The translations under genes were made by a program, and so were the position numbers. A stretch of DNA of 51,941 nucleotides, from NCBI GenBank assembly GCA_018711225.1, contig DVIP01000028.1:1-51941 (forward strand), in the 5' to 3' direction. The notes under the pieces are model-generated. The model was not told the origin of the DNA, searched no databases, and saw only the letters and a list, made by a program, of their open reading frames with translations. The stretch is from Candidatus Cryptobacteroides intestinipullorum. GTDB lineage: Bacteria > Bacteroidota > Bacteroidia > Bacteroidales > UBA932. Within the stretch, counting starts at the first letter, position 1. Each line of letters starts with the position of its first letter. Of this stretch, positions 9,780-18,810 are shown piece after piece.

Positions 9780-10157
9780 TTATTTGGTTGCCTTCTTCTT
9801 GTTGGCAACTGTTTTCTTCTTACCCTTCCTTGTACGGGCGTTGTTCTTGGTGCTCTGTCCGCGTACCGGAAGACCGATACGGTGACGGATTCCCCTGTAA
9901 CATCCGATATCCATCAGACGCTTGATGTTCATCTGGATAGAAGAACGAAGCTCTCCTTCTATCTTGTATTCGGTCGCAATAACATTACGGATGCCCGCGA
10001 TCTGCTCGTCATTCCAGTCACCGACTTTCGTGTCGAAATCGATGCCGAGACCAGACAGGATTTTTCTCGCTGAGCTGCGGCCAATCCCGAAGATATAGGT
10101 CAGACCTATCTCTCCCCTTTTGTTGTTTGGTAAATCAACTCCGGCTATTCTTGCCAT
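9780..10157 (-). CDS. rpsM: 30S ribosomal protein S13
   Basis: A 125-residue head protein that contacts P-site tRNA and forms bridges to the 50S subunit. [29 protein letters not shown] and the C-terminal [17 protein letters not shown] are characteristic. A basic Lys-rich end follows. Normal length and position, after rpmJ and before rpsK. Confidence 0.98.
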   Translation of the reverse strand: MARIAGVDLPNNKRGEIGLTYIFGIGRSSARKILSGLGIDFDTKVGDWNDEQIAGIRNVIATEYKIEGELRSSIQMNIKRLMDIGCYRGIRHRIGLPVRGQSTKNNARTRKGKKKTVANKKKATK

Positions 10158-10192
10158 AATTATCTTGCTTTATTATTATACAATTTAACAGA

Positions 10193-10309
10193 TTATCCCT
10201 GACGCATCTTGAATTTAGGATTCTTTTTGCAGATTACGTAAAGACGGCCTTTGCGCTTTACGATCTTGCAGTCCTCGCTGCGTTTCTTTATGGATGCTTT
10301 GACTTTCAT
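10193..10309 (-). CDS. rpmJ: 50S ribosomal protein L36 (below ORF-track cutoff)
   Basis: Reading the minus strand from the ATG at 10309 gives a 38-residue protein beginning [20 protein letters not shown] and ending NPKFKMRQG, an unmistakable L36. The full zinc-binding set of three Cys and one His is not present (only two Cys remain and the late His is Lys/Phe-rich sequence), so it is a zinc-independent form. It lies between infA and rpsM, its usual place. Confidence 0.96.
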   Translation of the reverse strand: MKVKASIKKRSEDCKIVKRKGRLYVICKKNPKFKMRQG

Positions 10310-10321
10310 TTTCGTAAACTT

Positions 10322-10540
10322 TTATTTGTACCTGAATGAAATCCTTCCTTTGGTCAAATCGTAAGGTGACATTTCGACCCTGACCCTGTCTCCAGGCAGA
10401 ATCTTGATGTAGTGCATTCTCATCTTACCTGAAATATGAGCCAGAATCACATGGCCGTTTTCCAGCTCGACCTTAAACATTGCATTCGGCAGTGTCTCTA
10501 TTATGACACCTTCCTGTTCTATTGCTGACTGTTTCGGCAT
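10322..10540 (-). CDS. infA: Translation initiation factor IF-1
   Basis: A 72-residue OB-fold protein that occupies the ribosomal A site during initiation. Signature segments are [51 protein letters not shown] and the end KGRISFRYK. Normal length. The order map-infA-rpmJ-rpsM is usual for Bacteroidota. Confidence 0.98.
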   Translation of the reverse strand: MPKQSAIEQEGVIIETLPNAMFKVELENGHVILAHISGKMRMHYIKILPGDRVRVEMSPYDLTKGRISFRYK

Positions 10541-10552
10541 TAAAATATCACT

Positions 10553-11329
10553 TTAAAATCCAACACCAGACTTTTCAATATAATCAAATGTCGACAGAAC
10601 CTCAGGAACGCCTTTTCTGACAACAACCGTAAGTTCGAAATGCGCCGATTTCCTGTGATCCGCCGTATGTACCTCCCAACCATTTCTTGCCAGATACACA
10701 CCGCGTGTCCCTGCATTGATCATCGGTTCGATGCAGATGGTCATCCCGTCTATCAGCTTCGGGCCTCTGCCCGGCCTGCCGTAGTTTGGGACTCCCGGAT
10801 TCTCGTGCATCTCCCTTCCGATCCCGTGTCCTTCAAGTTCACGTACTACAGAGAAACCGAACGATTCGGCATACGATTGCACCGCGTGTCCTATATCGCC
10901 GATCCTGTTCCCGTCCACCGCCTTCGCTATTCCCCGGTACAGGGATTCCTTGGTCACTTCCAGAAGTTTTCTGGCTTCCTCATCCACTTCCCCGACCGGA
11001 AAAGTGTATGCGGAGTCACCGTTGTACCCCTTGTACAGAGTGCCGCAGTCCACCGATACTATGTCCCCTTCCTTCAGCACATAGTCTGAAGGAAAGCCGT
11101 GCACCACGACATCATTTACAGAAATGCAGAGAGCGGCAGGAAAGCCTTCATAACCTAAGAAGCTTGGTATAGCTCCGTTGTCCCGGATATAGGTCTCTGC
11201 CACCCTATTCAACTCGAGAGTTGTCACACCTGGGGCGACAGCCTTACCGACCTCAGCCAATGTCTTGGATACGAGAATGGCATTCTCGCGCATCAGCGCT
11301 ATTTCTTCTTCTGTCTTAGGCTTTACCAT
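10553..11329 (-). CDS. map: Type I methionine aminopeptidase
   Basis: A 258-residue cytosolic metalloenzyme that removes the initiator Met from nascent proteins. The pita-bread fold metal ligands are visible: Asp in VSVDCGT, Asp in NGDSAYTF, His in GHGIGREMHENP, Glu in CIEPM and the final Glu in HFELTV. It has no N-terminal zinc extension, so it is the short type Ia. Located between secY and infA, 12 bp before infA, so it is presumably co-expressed with the ribosomal genes. Confidence 0.97.
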   Translation of the reverse strand: MVKPKTEEEIALMRENAILVSKTLAEVGKAVAPGVTTLELNRVAETYIRDNGAIPSFLGYEGFPAALCISVNDVVVHGFPSDYVLKEGDIVSVDCGTLYKGYNGDSAYTFPVGEVDEEARKLLEVTKESLYRGIAKAVDGNRIGDIGHAVQSYAESFGFSVVRELEGHGIGREMHENPGVPNYGRPGRGPKLIDGMTICIEPMINAGTRGVYLARNGWEVHTADHRKSAHFELTVVVRKGVPEVLSTFDYIEKSGVGF

Positions 11330-11349
11330 AACATCAAAGATTACTGAAA

Positions 11350-12687
11350 TTACATTCCTGAACGTCCTTTCAGACGGCCTGTCTTCATCAGTCCGTCATA
11401 GTGACGCATAAGCAGATGACTTTCTATCTGCTGGAGAGTATCCAGGACAACACCCACAAGAATCAGCAGTGAAGTACCGCCGTAGAAACTTGCGAACTGG
11501 TTGTTCACACCCAACAGCATTGCGAATGCCGGCAGGATGGCGATCAGTGCGAGGAAAACCGAACCTGGGAGAGTAACCCTCGACATGATGGTGTCGAGAT
11601 ACTCGACGGTCTTCTTTCCAGGCTTGACGCCAGGGATGAACCCTCCGTTCTGCTTCAACTGCTCGGCCATCATGGTCGGATTCACAGTGACAGCAGTATA
11701 GAAATATGTGAAAATCACAACAAGCAGTCCGAAGATAAGGTTATACCAGAATCCTGTATAATTGCTCAAAGTGGCTGCAAGACCTCTGGTGGCATCGAAC
11801 TGAGAGAAAATCAGAGGGAAGAGCATGAGTGCCTGCGCAAAGATGATAGGCATCACACCTGCCGCATTGATTTTCATAGGGATGTACTGGCGGACTCCGC
11901 CGTACTGCTTGTTCCCGACAATCCTCTTCGCATACTGTACAGGCACCTTCCTTACACCCTGTACGAGGGCGATGGCTGCCACGAACACGAAGAACAGGAT
12001 TACGAGTTCCACAATAAGCAGAAGCACGCCGCCGGCGGTGTTGTTCACCTTTTCTCCGATTTCAGCCGTAAGGGCATACGGGAGACGGGCGATGATACCG
12101 ACCATGATTATGAGGGAAATACCGTTTCCGATACCCCTGTCGGTAATCCTTTCACCGAGCCACATGACGAACATGGTGCCGCCTATCAGGATAATCGTGG
12201 AGACGAAGTTGAACATGAAGTTGCTCCATCCCAGATTATGAACCGCCAGGAAAGCGCTCTCCGGTATCTGGTTATGGAGGGCAGCCATGTAGGCAGGTCC
12301 CTGGATGCAGAGGATGGCGATGGTCAGATATCTGGTCATCTGGTTCATCTTCCGTCTTCCGCTTTCACCTTCCATCTGGAGTTTCCTGAAGTAAGGCACA
12401 AACACACCGAGAAGCTGGATGACAATGGATGCCGAGATATAAGGCATCACACCCAGCGCAAAAATTGAAGCGTTGCCGAAGGCTCCTCCAGAAAACATGT
12501 TGAGAAGGCCGACAAGACCTTCCTGCGTGTTGTCCTGAAGATTGGCCAGCTGGGCCGAGTCTATGCCCGGGAGCACGATGAACGAGCCCAGACGATAAAC
12601 CAGCAGCAAAAGAATCGTATACACGATTCTCTTGCGCAGTTCTTCAATCTTGAAGATGTTTCTGATAGTCTGTATAAACTTCTTCAT
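11350..12687 (-). CDS. secY: Protein translocase channel subunit SecY
   Basis: A 445-residue ten-helix inner-membrane protein forming the Sec channel. The N-terminus FKIEELRKRIVYTILLLLVYRLGSFI covers helix 1 and a plug follows (PGIDSAQLANL). Family motifs include GIGNGISLIIMVGI and MMAEQLKQNGGFIPGVKPG. Ends with HYDGLMKTGRLKGRSGM, the cytosolic tail. Its ATG overlaps the rplO stop by one base (TAATG), a sign of translational coupling. Confidence 0.98.
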   Translation of the reverse strand: MKKFIQTIRNIFKIEELRKRIVYTILLLLVYRLGSFIVLPGIDSAQLANLQDNTQEGLVGLLNMFSGGAFGNASIFALGVMPYISASIVIQLLGVFVPYFRKLQMEGESGRRKMNQMTRYLTIAILCIQGPAYMAALHNQIPESAFLAVHNLGWSNFMFNFVSTIILIGGTMFVMWLGERITDRGIGNGISLIIMVGIIARLPYALTAEIGEKVNNTAGGVLLLIVELVILFFVFVAAIALVQGVRKVPVQYAKRIVGNKQYGGVRQYIPMKINAAGVMPIIFAQALMLFPLIFSQFDATRGLAATLSNYTGFWYNLIFGLLVVIFTYFYTAVTVNPTMMAEQLKQNGGFIPGVKPGKKTVEYLDTIMSRVTLPGSVFLALIAILPAFAMLLGVNNQFASFYGGTSLLILVGVVLDTLQQIESHLLMRHYDGLMKTGRLKGRSGM

Positions 12688-13139
12688 TATTTCTCAATTG
12701 TAGTTGCTGTTCCACCCTGGGCCTCGATCTTGGCGATGGCACTCTTGGAGAATGCGTTGGCTGACACTTCCAGTTTGGCTGTCAGTTCACCGTTGCCGAG
12801 AATCTTGACCAAAGCAGTCTTGGATACGATTCCGTTCTGCTTGAGAAGCTCTACATTGATAGCGGTCACTCCAAGTTTCTCAGATATGGTCTGAAGATCG
12901 GAAACATTGAGAGGAATGTATTCCACCCTGTTAATGTTCGTGAAACCGAACTTCGGAAGACGCCTCTGGATAGGCATCTGGCCGCCTTCAAAACCTATCT
13001 TGCGGGAATAGCCTGAACGGGCCTGGGCACCTTTGTGACCACGGGTAGAAGTCCCGCCATGTCCGGAACCTTCACCACGGCCGATCCTCTTCTCTCTTCC
13101 TTTGGAACCCTTTGCAGGTTTCAATTCGTGCAATTTCAT
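12687..13139 (-). CDS. rplO: 50S ribosomal protein L15
   Basis: A 150-residue protein of the large subunit. MKLHELKPAKGSKGREKRIGRGEGSGHGGTS is the conserved basic Gly-rich N-terminus, followed by GFEGGQMPIQRRLPKFGF. Its stop codon shares a base with the secY start. Position after rpmD is normal for the spc block. Confidence 0.98.
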   Translation of the reverse strand: MKLHELKPAKGSKGREKRIGRGEGSGHGGTSTRGHKGAQARSGYSRKIGFEGGQMPIQRRLPKFGFTNINRVEYIPLNVSDLQTISEKLGVTAINVELLKQNGIVSKTALVKILGNGELTAKLEVSANAFSKSAIAKIEAQGGTATTIEK

Positions 13140-13157
13140 TTCTAGATTCCTCCCTAA

Positions 13158-13337
13158 TTAAATTTCCTCTACTTTCACAAGGTGGAGAACTTTCTGCAAC
13201 ATGCCGTTGGTCACAGGTGTAAGCTCTACCTCGACAGTCTGGTGCATCTTGCGGAGTCCGAGACCCTGCAGGTTGGCTATCTGCCTCTTTGAAGCACCGT
13301 TCTTGCTCTTGATCTGGGTTATCTTGATTTTTGCCAT
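13158..13337 (-). CDS. rpmD: 50S ribosomal protein L30 (absent from ORF track)
   Basis: Translation from the minus-strand ATG at 13337 gives 59 residues: MAKIKITQIKSKNGASKRQI, then the L30 core NLQGLGLRKMHQTVEVE and the end VLHLVKVEEI. It was missed by the track's length cutoff. It sits between rpsE and rplO, 13 bp after rpsE, in the usual order. Confidence 0.96.
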   Translation of the reverse strand: MAKIKITQIKSKNGASKRQIANLQGLGLRKMHQTVEVELTPVTNGMLQKVLHLVKVEEI

Positions 13338-13350
13338 TCGTCAGTCCTCC

Positions 13351-13869
13351 TTAACCTTTAAACACTCTGCTCATAGGAATACCGCGAAGTCCGGCAATCG
13401 TATAGGCATCCCTCATCTCGGACAAAGCCGCTACTGTAGCCTTTACGAGGTTGTGAGGGTTTGAAGAACCCTTGGACTTGGCCAGGACATTCTGGATACC
13501 CACTGACTCGAATACGGCACGCATCGCACCACCGGCCTTCACACCGGTACCCGGAGCTGCAGGCTTCATGAATACCCTTGCACCGCCGAACTTGGCTTCC
13601 TGCTCATGAGGAATAGTCTTGTTGAGTACAGGGATCTTCACAAGATTCTTCTTGGCATCCTCTATACCTTTTGATATAGCCGTAGTGACCTCGTTAGCCT
13701 TTCCAAGACCATAACCTACGACACCGTTCTCGTCGCCTACCACCACGATGGCTGCGAAACTGAAGTGACGGCCGCCCTTGGTGACCTTGGTCACCCTTTT
13801 TACGGCTACGAGCCTGTCTTTAAGCTCAAGATCAGTCGTCTTTACTCTTTTAACATTTGTATTTGCCAT
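13351..13869 (-). CDS. rpsE: 30S ribosomal protein S5
   Basis: A 172-residue small-subunit protein involved in decoding fidelity and mRNA unwinding. The double-stranded-RNA-binding-like domain begins with [23 protein letters not shown], and [21 protein letters not shown] and [15 protein letters not shown] follow. Normal length and position between rplR and rpmD. Confidence 0.98.
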   Translation of the reverse strand: MANTNVKRVKTTDLELKDRLVAVKRVTKVTKGGRHFSFAAIVVVGDENGVVGYGLGKANEVTTAISKGIEDAKKNLVKIPVLNKTIPHEQEAKFGGARVFMKPAAPGTGVKAGGAMRAVFESVGIQNVLAKSKGSSNPHNLVKATVAALSEMRDAYTIAGLRGIPMSRVFKG

Positions 13870-13876
13870 AGTCTTT

Positions 13877-14239
13877 CTAGAATATTAGGCCACCTTCACG
13901 GGCAGCTTCAGCCAAACTTTTAACTCTACCATGATAAAGGTAACCTCCACGGTCGAAAGATATGGTGGTGATACCCTTAGCGATACTGCGCTCTGCAATA
14001 GCCTTTCCTACCAGGGCTGCAGCTTCCTTGCCGCTCTTTCCCTTGCACTCTGCTGCAAGAGCCTTGTCATTCGATGCGGCAGCCGCGAGTGTAATACCCT
14101 TTGTGTCATCCACGACCTGCACGTAAATCTGCTTGTTGCTTCTGAAGACTACCATCCTTGGCCTTTCAGCAGTACCGTTGACAACCTTGCGGATGCGGTA
14201 ATGGATTCTTTTTCTTCTTTCTATCTTATTCAATGCCAT
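13877..14239 (-). CDS. rplR: 50S ribosomal protein L18
   Basis: A 120-residue 5S rRNA-binding protein. The basic start [21 protein letters not shown], then [20 protein letters not shown] and the C-terminal [24 protein letters not shown] are diagnostic. Located 14 bp after rplF and 7 bp before rpsE. Confidence 0.98.
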   Translation of the reverse strand: MALNKIERRKRIHYRIRKVVNGTAERPRMVVFRSNKQIYVQVVDDTKGITLAAAASNDKALAAECKGKSGKEAAALVGKAIAERSIAKGITTISFDRGGYLYHGRVKSLAEAAREGGLIF

Positions 14240-14253
14240 AACTCAATCTCCTA

Positions 14254-14814
14254 TTATTTAGCACCTGCTGACTTGCCGGCCTTGCGGCGGATCTGTTCAC
14301 CGACAAACCTGATACCCTTACCCTTGTAAGGTTCCGGCTTACGCATAGAACGAATCTTGGCGGCTACCTGGCCGACAAGCTGCTTGTCAGCGCTCTTGAG
14401 AACCAGGATAGGGTTCGCACCTTTCTTCACAGGCTCTGCCTCTGCCTTCACTTCTGACGGAAGCATGAAATGCACGTCATGTGAGAAACCGAGGGAAAAT
14501 TCAAGGATCTGGCCTTTGACTTCGACACGGTAACCGACACCGATAAGCTCCTGTCTGATAGTATATCCTTCTGAAACACCGACTACCATATTGTGCACAA
14601 GCGCACGGTAAAGTCCGTGAAGAGAGCGGTGTCTCGGATTGTCGGTAGGACGAGTCAATTTAACTTCATTTCCCTCTACGGTCACAGTAATGTCGGAATC
14701 CACTTTCTGACTGAGTTCGCCGAGAGGTCCTTTAACCTTGACAACATTGCCGGGGAGCACTTCTACAGTGACCTTGGCAGGAAGGTGTACAGGCAATTTA
14801 CCAATTCTTGACAT
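14254..14814 (-). CDS. rplF: 50S ribosomal protein L6
   Basis: A 186-residue protein with two repeated alpha/beta domains, near the sarcin-ricin loop. MSRIGKLPVHLP, VKGPLGELSQ, and the C-terminal KIRSMRKPEPYKGKGIRF are conserved L6 sequences. A short basic tail (RRKAGKSAGAK) completes it. Normal position. Confidence 0.98.
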   Translation of the reverse strand: MSRIGKLPVHLPAKVTVEVLPGNVVKVKGPLGELSQKVDSDITVTVEGNEVKLTRPTDNPRHRSLHGLYRALVHNMVVGVSEGYTIRQELIGVGYRVEVKGQILEFSLGFSHDVHFMLPSEVKAEAEPVKKGANPILVLKSADKQLVGQVAAKIRSMRKPEPYKGKGIRFVGEQIRRKAGKSAGAK

Positions 14815-14832
14815 TATTTTATACTTTATAGA

Positions 14833-15228
14833 TTAATAAACATAACACAAAATCTCGCCTCCGACATTCATTTCCTTGGCTTCCTTGTCAGTGATGACAC
14901 CCTTGGAAGTGGAGATGATGGCTATACCGAGACCGTTGAGGACTCTCGGCATGGTTTCCACACCGGCGTATTTCCTGAGACCCGGCTTTGATACGCGCTC
15001 GATCTTCTTGATGGCAGCGGTCTTGGTCTGCGGATGATACTTGAGAGCGATCTTGATAGTGTTTACAGGCTGTCCTTCCACTACCTTGTAGCTGAGGATA
15101 TAGCCCTTTTCGAAAAGAATCCTTGTGATGGCCATCTTCATCTTGGAAGAAGGAACTTCCACGATTTTCTTCCCGGCCATGTAGGCGTTGCGGATTCTTG
15201 TAAGATAATCTGCTATTGGATCAGTCAT
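14833..15228 (-). CDS. rpsH: 30S ribosomal protein S8
   Basis: A 131-residue central-domain protein of the 30S subunit. It begins MTDPIADYLTRIRNAYMAGKK and ends GVITDKEAKEMNVGGEILCYVY, the usual S8 termini. The track start at 15273 adds 15 residues (MDIGHDSAGFKNNKK) not found in S8, so ATG 15228 was chosen. In E. coli S8 autoregulates the spc operon by binding near rplE; no such site was confirmed here. Confidence 0.97.
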   Translation of the reverse strand: MTDPIADYLTRIRNAYMAGKKIVEVPSSKMKMAITRILFEKGYILSYKVVEGQPVNTIKIALKYHPQTKTAAIKKIERVSKPGLRKYAGVETMPRVLNGLGIAIISTSKGVITDKEAKEMNVGGEILCYVY

Positions 15229-15304
15229 TTTTTTGTTGTTTTTAAAACCGGCACTGTCGTGCCCGATATCCATTATAAATAATCAAAGTACTTGTATTCA
15301 GTCA

Positions 15305-15574
15305 TTACCAGCTGGCTTTCTTTACGCCTGGGATGAGGCCGTTGCTTGCCATCTCACGGAACTGGATACGGCTTATGCCGAACTTGCGCATATATCCTTT
15401 CGGTCTTCCTGTGAGTGAGCAACGGTTGTGAAGCCTGCACGGGCTGGAGTTTTTAGGGAGCTTGTCAAGGGCTACCCAGTCTCCGGCCTCTTTGAGAGCC
15501 TTCCTCTTTTCAGCGTATTTGGCAACCAGTTTTGCACGCTTCACTTCACGTGCCTTCATTGATTCTTTTGCCAT
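15305..15574 (-). CDS. rpsN: 30S ribosomal protein S14, long zinc-free form
   Basis: An 89-residue head protein. [21 protein letters not shown] and the end [23 protein letters not shown] are typical. It is the long type without the CxxC-CxxC zinc knuckle; only CRLHNRC remains. Lies between rplE and rpsH. Confidence 0.98.
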   Translation of the reverse strand: MAKESMKAREVKRAKLVAKYAEKRKALKEAGDWVALDKLPKNSSPCRLHNRCSLTGRPKGYMRKFGISRIQFREMASNGLIPGVKKASW

Positions 15575-15585
15575 ACCGTCCTCCT

Positions 15586-16188
15586 TTAGTTGTTATGTTT
15601 CTTGAAAGGCAGACCGAACTCACGCAAAAGGGCGTGTGCTTCTTCATCCGTCTTCGCCGTAGTTACAAATGTGATCTCCATGCCGAGAATCTTGGATATC
15701 TTGTCGATATCAATCTCCGGGAAGATGATCTGCTCCTTGATTCCGAGGGTATAGTTGCCCCTGCCGTCCATCTTCTCAGAGATACCGTTGAAGTCCCTGA
15801 TACGAGGGAGGGAGATACGGATAAGCCTCTCGAGAAATTCGTACATCCTGGTAGAACGGAGAGTCACCTTCACACCGATAGCATTTCCCTTACGGAGCTT
15901 GAAGTTGGAGATATCCTTTCTGGAAAGGGTGGTTATCGCCTTCTGTCCGGCTATGGCAGTGAGTTCCTGCTGTGCATTCTCCACGAGCTTCTTGTCATTA
16001 GTAGCGTCGCCCACACCCTGGTTGATGGTGATTTTCACGAGCTTCGGAACCTGCATGACAGTAGTGTACGAGAACTCCTTCATGAGCTTAGGGACGATAG
16101 TCTCCTTATATAACTTTTTCAGCGTCGGAACATATCCTGCAGGAACTGCAGTGTTCACGGCCTCTGTTGTCTTCTTAGTCTTTGCCAT
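15586..16188 (-). CDS. rplE: 50S ribosomal protein L5
   Basis: A 5S rRNA-binding protein of the central protuberance. The L5 domain shows [40 protein letters not shown] and [18 protein letters not shown]. At 200 residues it is about 20 longer than E. coli L5, due to an N-terminal extension ([20 protein letters not shown]). Its ATG overlaps the rplX stop by one base. Confidence 0.97.
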   Translation of the reverse strand: MAKTKKTTEAVNTAVPAGYVPTLKKLYKETIVPKLMKEFSYTTVMQVPKLVKITINQGVGDATNDKKLVENAQQELTAIAGQKAITTLSRKDISNFKLRKGNAIGVKVTLRSTRMYEFLERLIRISLPRIRDFNGISEKMDGRGNYTLGIKEQIIFPEIDIDKISKILGMEITFVTTAKTDEEAHALLREFGLPFKKHNN

Positions 16189-16505
16189 TATTTGATCTCC
16201 TCTCCAGATTTTTTAGAGTAACGGACTTTCTTTCCATCCACCATCTTGTAGCCGATTCTTGTAGGACCGCCCTTCGCAGGGTCTACCAGCTGAAGATTGG
16301 AAATATGGATTCCTGCCTCTTGTTTAACAATACCGCCCTGAGGATTTTTCGCATTGGGTTTGGTATGCTTGCTTACCATGTTGATACCTTCCACGATAGC
16401 GCGGTCCTTTGAACGGACAACCTCAAGCACCTTGCCGGTCTTTCCCTTGTCATTGCCGGCATTGACATAGACTGTATCGCCTTTTTTGATATATATCTTC
16501 TTCAT
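16188..16505 (-). CDS. rplX: 50S ribosomal protein L24
   Basis: A 105-residue assembly-initiator protein near the exit tunnel. The KOW motif is visible in [25 protein letters not shown], followed by [14 protein letters not shown] and [14 protein letters not shown]. Normal length. Translationally coupled to rplE by a one-base overlap. Confidence 0.98.
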   Translation of the reverse strand: MKKIYIKKGDTVYVNAGNDKGKTGKVLEVVRSKDRAIVEGINMVSKHTKPNAKNPQGGIVKQEAGIHISNLQLVDPAKGGPTRIGYKMVDGKKVRYSKKSGEEIK

Positions 16506-16516
16506 AACGACTTCAA

Positions 16517-16882
16517 TTAAAGGACCTCAGGTGCCAGTGAAACGATCTTCATATAGTTTTCACGGAGTTCCCTTGCCACAGGGCCGAAAATACGTGTACC
16601 GCGGACCTCTCCCTGATTGTTGAGGAGGACACAGGCATTGTCGTCGAAACGGATATAGGAACCGTCCGGCCTGCGGATTTCCTTCTTGGTACGGACTACT
16701 ACAGCCTTGGATACTGAACCTTTCTTGGCATCCCCGCCAGGGATTGCACTTTTCACGGCGACCACGATCTTGTCACCGACCTTTGCATAACGGCGGCGCG
16801 TACCTCCCAGTACACGGATACAAAGCACTTCCTTTGCTCCACTGTTGTCTGCCACCTGTAAACGTGTTTCCTGCTGTATCAT
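16517..16882 (-). CDS. rplN: 50S ribosomal protein L14
   Basis: A 121-residue protein at the subunit interface. [27 protein letters not shown] and the closing [31 protein letters not shown] region match L14 throughout. It starts 2 bp after the rpsQ stop. Confidence 0.98.
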   Translation of the reverse strand: MIQQETRLQVADNSGAKEVLCIRVLGGTRRRYAKVGDKIVVAVKSAIPGGDAKKGSVSKAVVVRTKKEIRRPDGSYIRFDDNACVLLNNQGEVRGTRIFGPVARELRENYMKIVSLAPEVL

Positions 16883-16884
16883 TG

Positions 16885-17139
16885 TTATTTGACTTTTTCT
16901 ACAATTTCTACTAATCTCCAGTTCTTAGACTTGCTCAACGGACGGGTCTCCATGATGCGTACTGTATCGCCCTCACTGCACTCGTTCTTTTCGTCATGAG
17001 CAACGAACTTGGTGGTCTTTTTTACGAACTTGCCGTAAATAGGATGCTTTTCTTTAGTTGCTACCGCAACGACTATGGACTTGTCCATCTTGTTGCTGAC
17101 CACGACTCCTATCCTTTCCTTGCGAAGATTTCTTTCCAT
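16885..17139 (-). CDS. rpsQ: 30S ribosomal protein S17
   Basis: An 84-residue OB-fold primary 16S rRNA binder. [40 protein letters not shown] and [19 protein letters not shown] are characteristic. Normal order rpmC-rpsQ-rplN. Confidence 0.98.
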   Translation of the reverse strand: MERNLRKERIGVVVSNKMDKSIVVAVATKEKHPIYGKFVKKTTKFVAHDEKNECSEGDTVRIMETRPLSKSKNWRLVEIVEKVK

Positions 17140-17151
17140 CAGACTGAAATT

Positions 17152-17346
17152 TTAGTTCTGTTTTTCCTTTTCTGCCAGGATCGTCATCATTCTGGCGATA
17201 TCCTTCCTGGTCTTGGCGATTTTAGACGTATCCTCAATAGGAGAAATCGAGTGGTTTATCTTCATGGTGTCAAGAGCCGCCTTCTCCGCATCTATGCGGT
17301 CACGCAGATCTGTGATTGACATTTCGCGAATTTCAGATGCTTTCAT
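17152..17346 (-). CDS. rpmC: 50S ribosomal protein L29
   Basis: A 64-residue two-helix protein at the tunnel exit, part of the docking site for SRP and trigger factor. MKASEIREMSITDLRDRIDAEK and the helical remainder fit L29. It is 15 bp after rplP and 12 bp before rpsQ. Confidence 0.96.
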   Translation of the reverse strand: MKASEIREMSITDLRDRIDAEKAALDTMKINHSISPIEDTSKIAKTRKDIARMMTILAEKEKQN

Positions 17347-17361
17347 TTTTTCTCCTTTTAA

Positions 17362-17781
17362 TTATTCGACATAGTCTCTACGTACAACAAATTTCGTGGT
17401 GACAGGAAGTTTCTGTGCGCCAAGACGGAGAGCCTCTTTGGCAATAGCCATAGGAACACCTTCAGCCTCGATAAGCACGCGCCCGGGAGTTACAGGGCAT
17501 ACAAATCCCTCAGGATTACCCTTACCTTTACCCATACGCACTTCGGCAGGCTTCCTGGTATATGGCTTGTCAGGGAATATCCTGATCCATATCTTTCCCT
17601 CACGCTTCATGTAACGCACGACAGCCTGACGCGCAGCCTCGATCTGACGACCGGTAAGCCAGCAATTCTCCAGGGTCTTGATGCCGAAAGAACCGAACAC
17701 AAGCTGATTGCCTCTCTGGGCAAGGCCTTTCATACGGCCTTTCTGCTGCCTTCTGAATTTTGTTTTCTTCGGTTGTAACAT
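17362..17781 (-). CDS. rplP: 50S ribosomal protein L16, first gene of its transcription unit here
   Basis: A 139-residue protein that organises the A-site tRNA region. [48 protein letters not shown] and [12 protein letters not shown] are highly conserved. In most bacteria rpsC lies directly upstream. Here the upstream side is a 370-bp non-coding region with a clear promoter, then an unrelated divergent gene. So rplP heads its own operon, and the upstream half of the S10 block is elsewhere in the genome. Confidence 0.98.
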   Translation of the reverse strand: MLQPKKTKFRRQQKGRMKGLAQRGNQLVFGSFGIKTLENCWLTGRQIEAARQAVVRYMKREGKIWIRIFPDKPYTRKPAEVRMGKGKGNPEGFVCPVTPGRVLIEAEGVPMAIAKEALRLGAQKLPVTTKFVVRRDYVE

Positions 17782-17819
17782 TGTCTATTACTTTTAAAAT
17801 TTACTTCAACTTCCTTAAA

Positions 17820-17860
17820 TAATTGAGTATCAGCTGGTTGGGCGGACTTATCCTCAATTA
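17820..17860 (-). promoter_or_regulatory. 5'-leader hairpin of the rplP operon mRNA
   Basis: On the minus strand TAATTGAG pairs perfectly with CTCAATTA across a 25-nt loop containing GTCCGCCCAACCAGC. It falls at the predicted extreme 5' end of the transcript, about 40 nt before the rplP start. It could stabilise the mRNA or be a ribosomal-protein feedback site; neither is shown by the sequence alone. Confidence 0.45.
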
Positions 17861-17868
17861 AGGGACTG

Positions 17869-17898
17869 CAAAGATAGTCAATTTTTCTGAATTGCAAA
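17869..17898 (-). promoter_or_regulatory. Promoter of the rplP-rplQ operon
   Basis: Minus strand: -33 element TTTG (17895-17898), an 18-bp spacer, then the -7 element TATCTTTG (17869-17876). This matches the Bacteroidota primary-sigma consensus TTTG/TAnnTTTG. Transcription should start near 17862, giving a leader of about 80 nt. A weaker -7-like TACTTTCG lies further up at 18017-18024. Confidence 0.75.
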
Positions 17899-18098
17899 TA
17901 TTTTTTCAATAAAATCCGCAATTTTTCGACCGGAAAATCGAATGGTTAAAAAAGGGAAAATCACACAGTTACCGACAATGTTGAAATTTTTTCCGCTACA
18001 ATTTCGACCGACGGCGCGAAAGTACAAATACGCATGTCCGCAGACAGATTCCCGGCCTGCAGACCCCGGACTCCACTCCGATTTGTCAGGATTTTTCA

Positions 18099-18106
18099 TA
18101 AATTTG
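18099..18106 (+). promoter_or_regulatory. -7 promoter box for the DUF4294 gene
   Basis: TAAATTTG matches the Bacteroidota -7 consensus; the start would be near 18113. A TTTG at 18082 is too close (13 bp) to be a standard -33 element. The position argues for a coding start downstream of 18113, not at the track start 18034. Confidence 0.5.
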
Positions 18107-18153
18107 CAATTCTGTTTCTGAACCAGTACCGAGTGAAACACGCCGGACAAATA

Positions 18154-18810
18154 ATGCTCGCCATCGCCGTTGCCGCCGTCCAGTCCGCGGCATGTATGCT
18201 GCATGCCCAGACGCCGGACAGACCGGAAGACATGTTCATGCGCTTCATGGTGGAAGGCAGCGATACGGTATTCACCGACGAACTGCCGCCCGCCCGCGTA
18301 TATTCGAGGATGCCGCGCCAGAAGGGACGCGAATGGAGGAAATACTACAGACTCGTCCACAATTTCAGCAAGACATACCCTTACGCCCTGGCAGCACGGC
18401 ATCTGGTACACGAGGTGGACAGCACCATAGAGGCAGACCATCTGAAACGTGCGAAAAGAGACAGGTTCATAAGCAGCAAGCAGAAAGAGCTGTTCGATGA
18501 CTTCGAAAATCCCATGCGCAATCTCACCGTTTCGCAGGGAGCCCTGCTGATGAAACTGATAGACAGGGAAGTAGGAAAATCGTCCTATCTCATCATAAAG
18601 GACTACAAGAACGGCATGGCCGCAGGATTCTGGCAGGGGATAGCCCGGATGTTCGGGACGGATCTCAAGAAACCGTATGACCCGGAAGGAGAGGACAGGC
18701 CCATCGAAGAACTCGTGACACTTTGGGAGACAGGCCAGTTCGAAAGCCTCTACTTCTCGCTGTTCTGGAAAGATCCTCCGGAAATAGAAATCCCGTCGAA
18801 ATACAGATAA
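18154..18810 (+). CDS. Exported DUF4294 family protein
   Basis: About 218 residues of unknown function, typical of Bacteroidota. A hydrophobic N-terminus (MLAIAVAAVQSAACMLHAQ) looks like a signal peptide. The conserved region includes WRKYYRLVHNFSKTYPYA, LTVSQGALLMKLIDREVG and MAAGFWQGIARMFGTDLKKPYDP. The track start at 18034 adds 40 residues of low plausibility and precedes the predicted transcription start. A GTG at 18133 is an alternative. Its last 61 bp overlap the 3' end of lpxH on the other strand. Confidence 0.82.
   Translation: MLAIAVAAVQSAACMLHAQTPDRPEDMFMRFMVEGSDTVFTDELPPARVYSRMPRQKGREWRKYYRLVHNFSKTYPYALAARHLVHEVDSTIEADHLKRAKRDRFISSKQKELFDDFENPMRNLTVSQGALLMKLIDREVGKSSYLIIKDYKNGMAAGFWQGIARMFGTDLKKPYDPEGEDRPIEELVTLWETGQFESLYFSLFWKDPPEIEIPSKYR

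Larger units (their letters stand above)
17782..18153. other. Non-coding divergent region between rplP and the DUF4294 gene
   Basis: This 372-bp AT-rich stretch holds the rplP promoter and leader hairpin on the minus strand and a -7 box for the DUF4294 gene on the plus strand. The sequence GGTCGAAA occurs twice on the minus strand about 70 bp apart. No remnant of rpsC or any other ribosomal gene could be recognised. Confidence 0.7.

Noticed and set aside
17782-18153. A remnant of rpsC upstream of rplP
   Set aside because: No frame in this gap resembles S3 on either strand; it contains promoter sequence instead.
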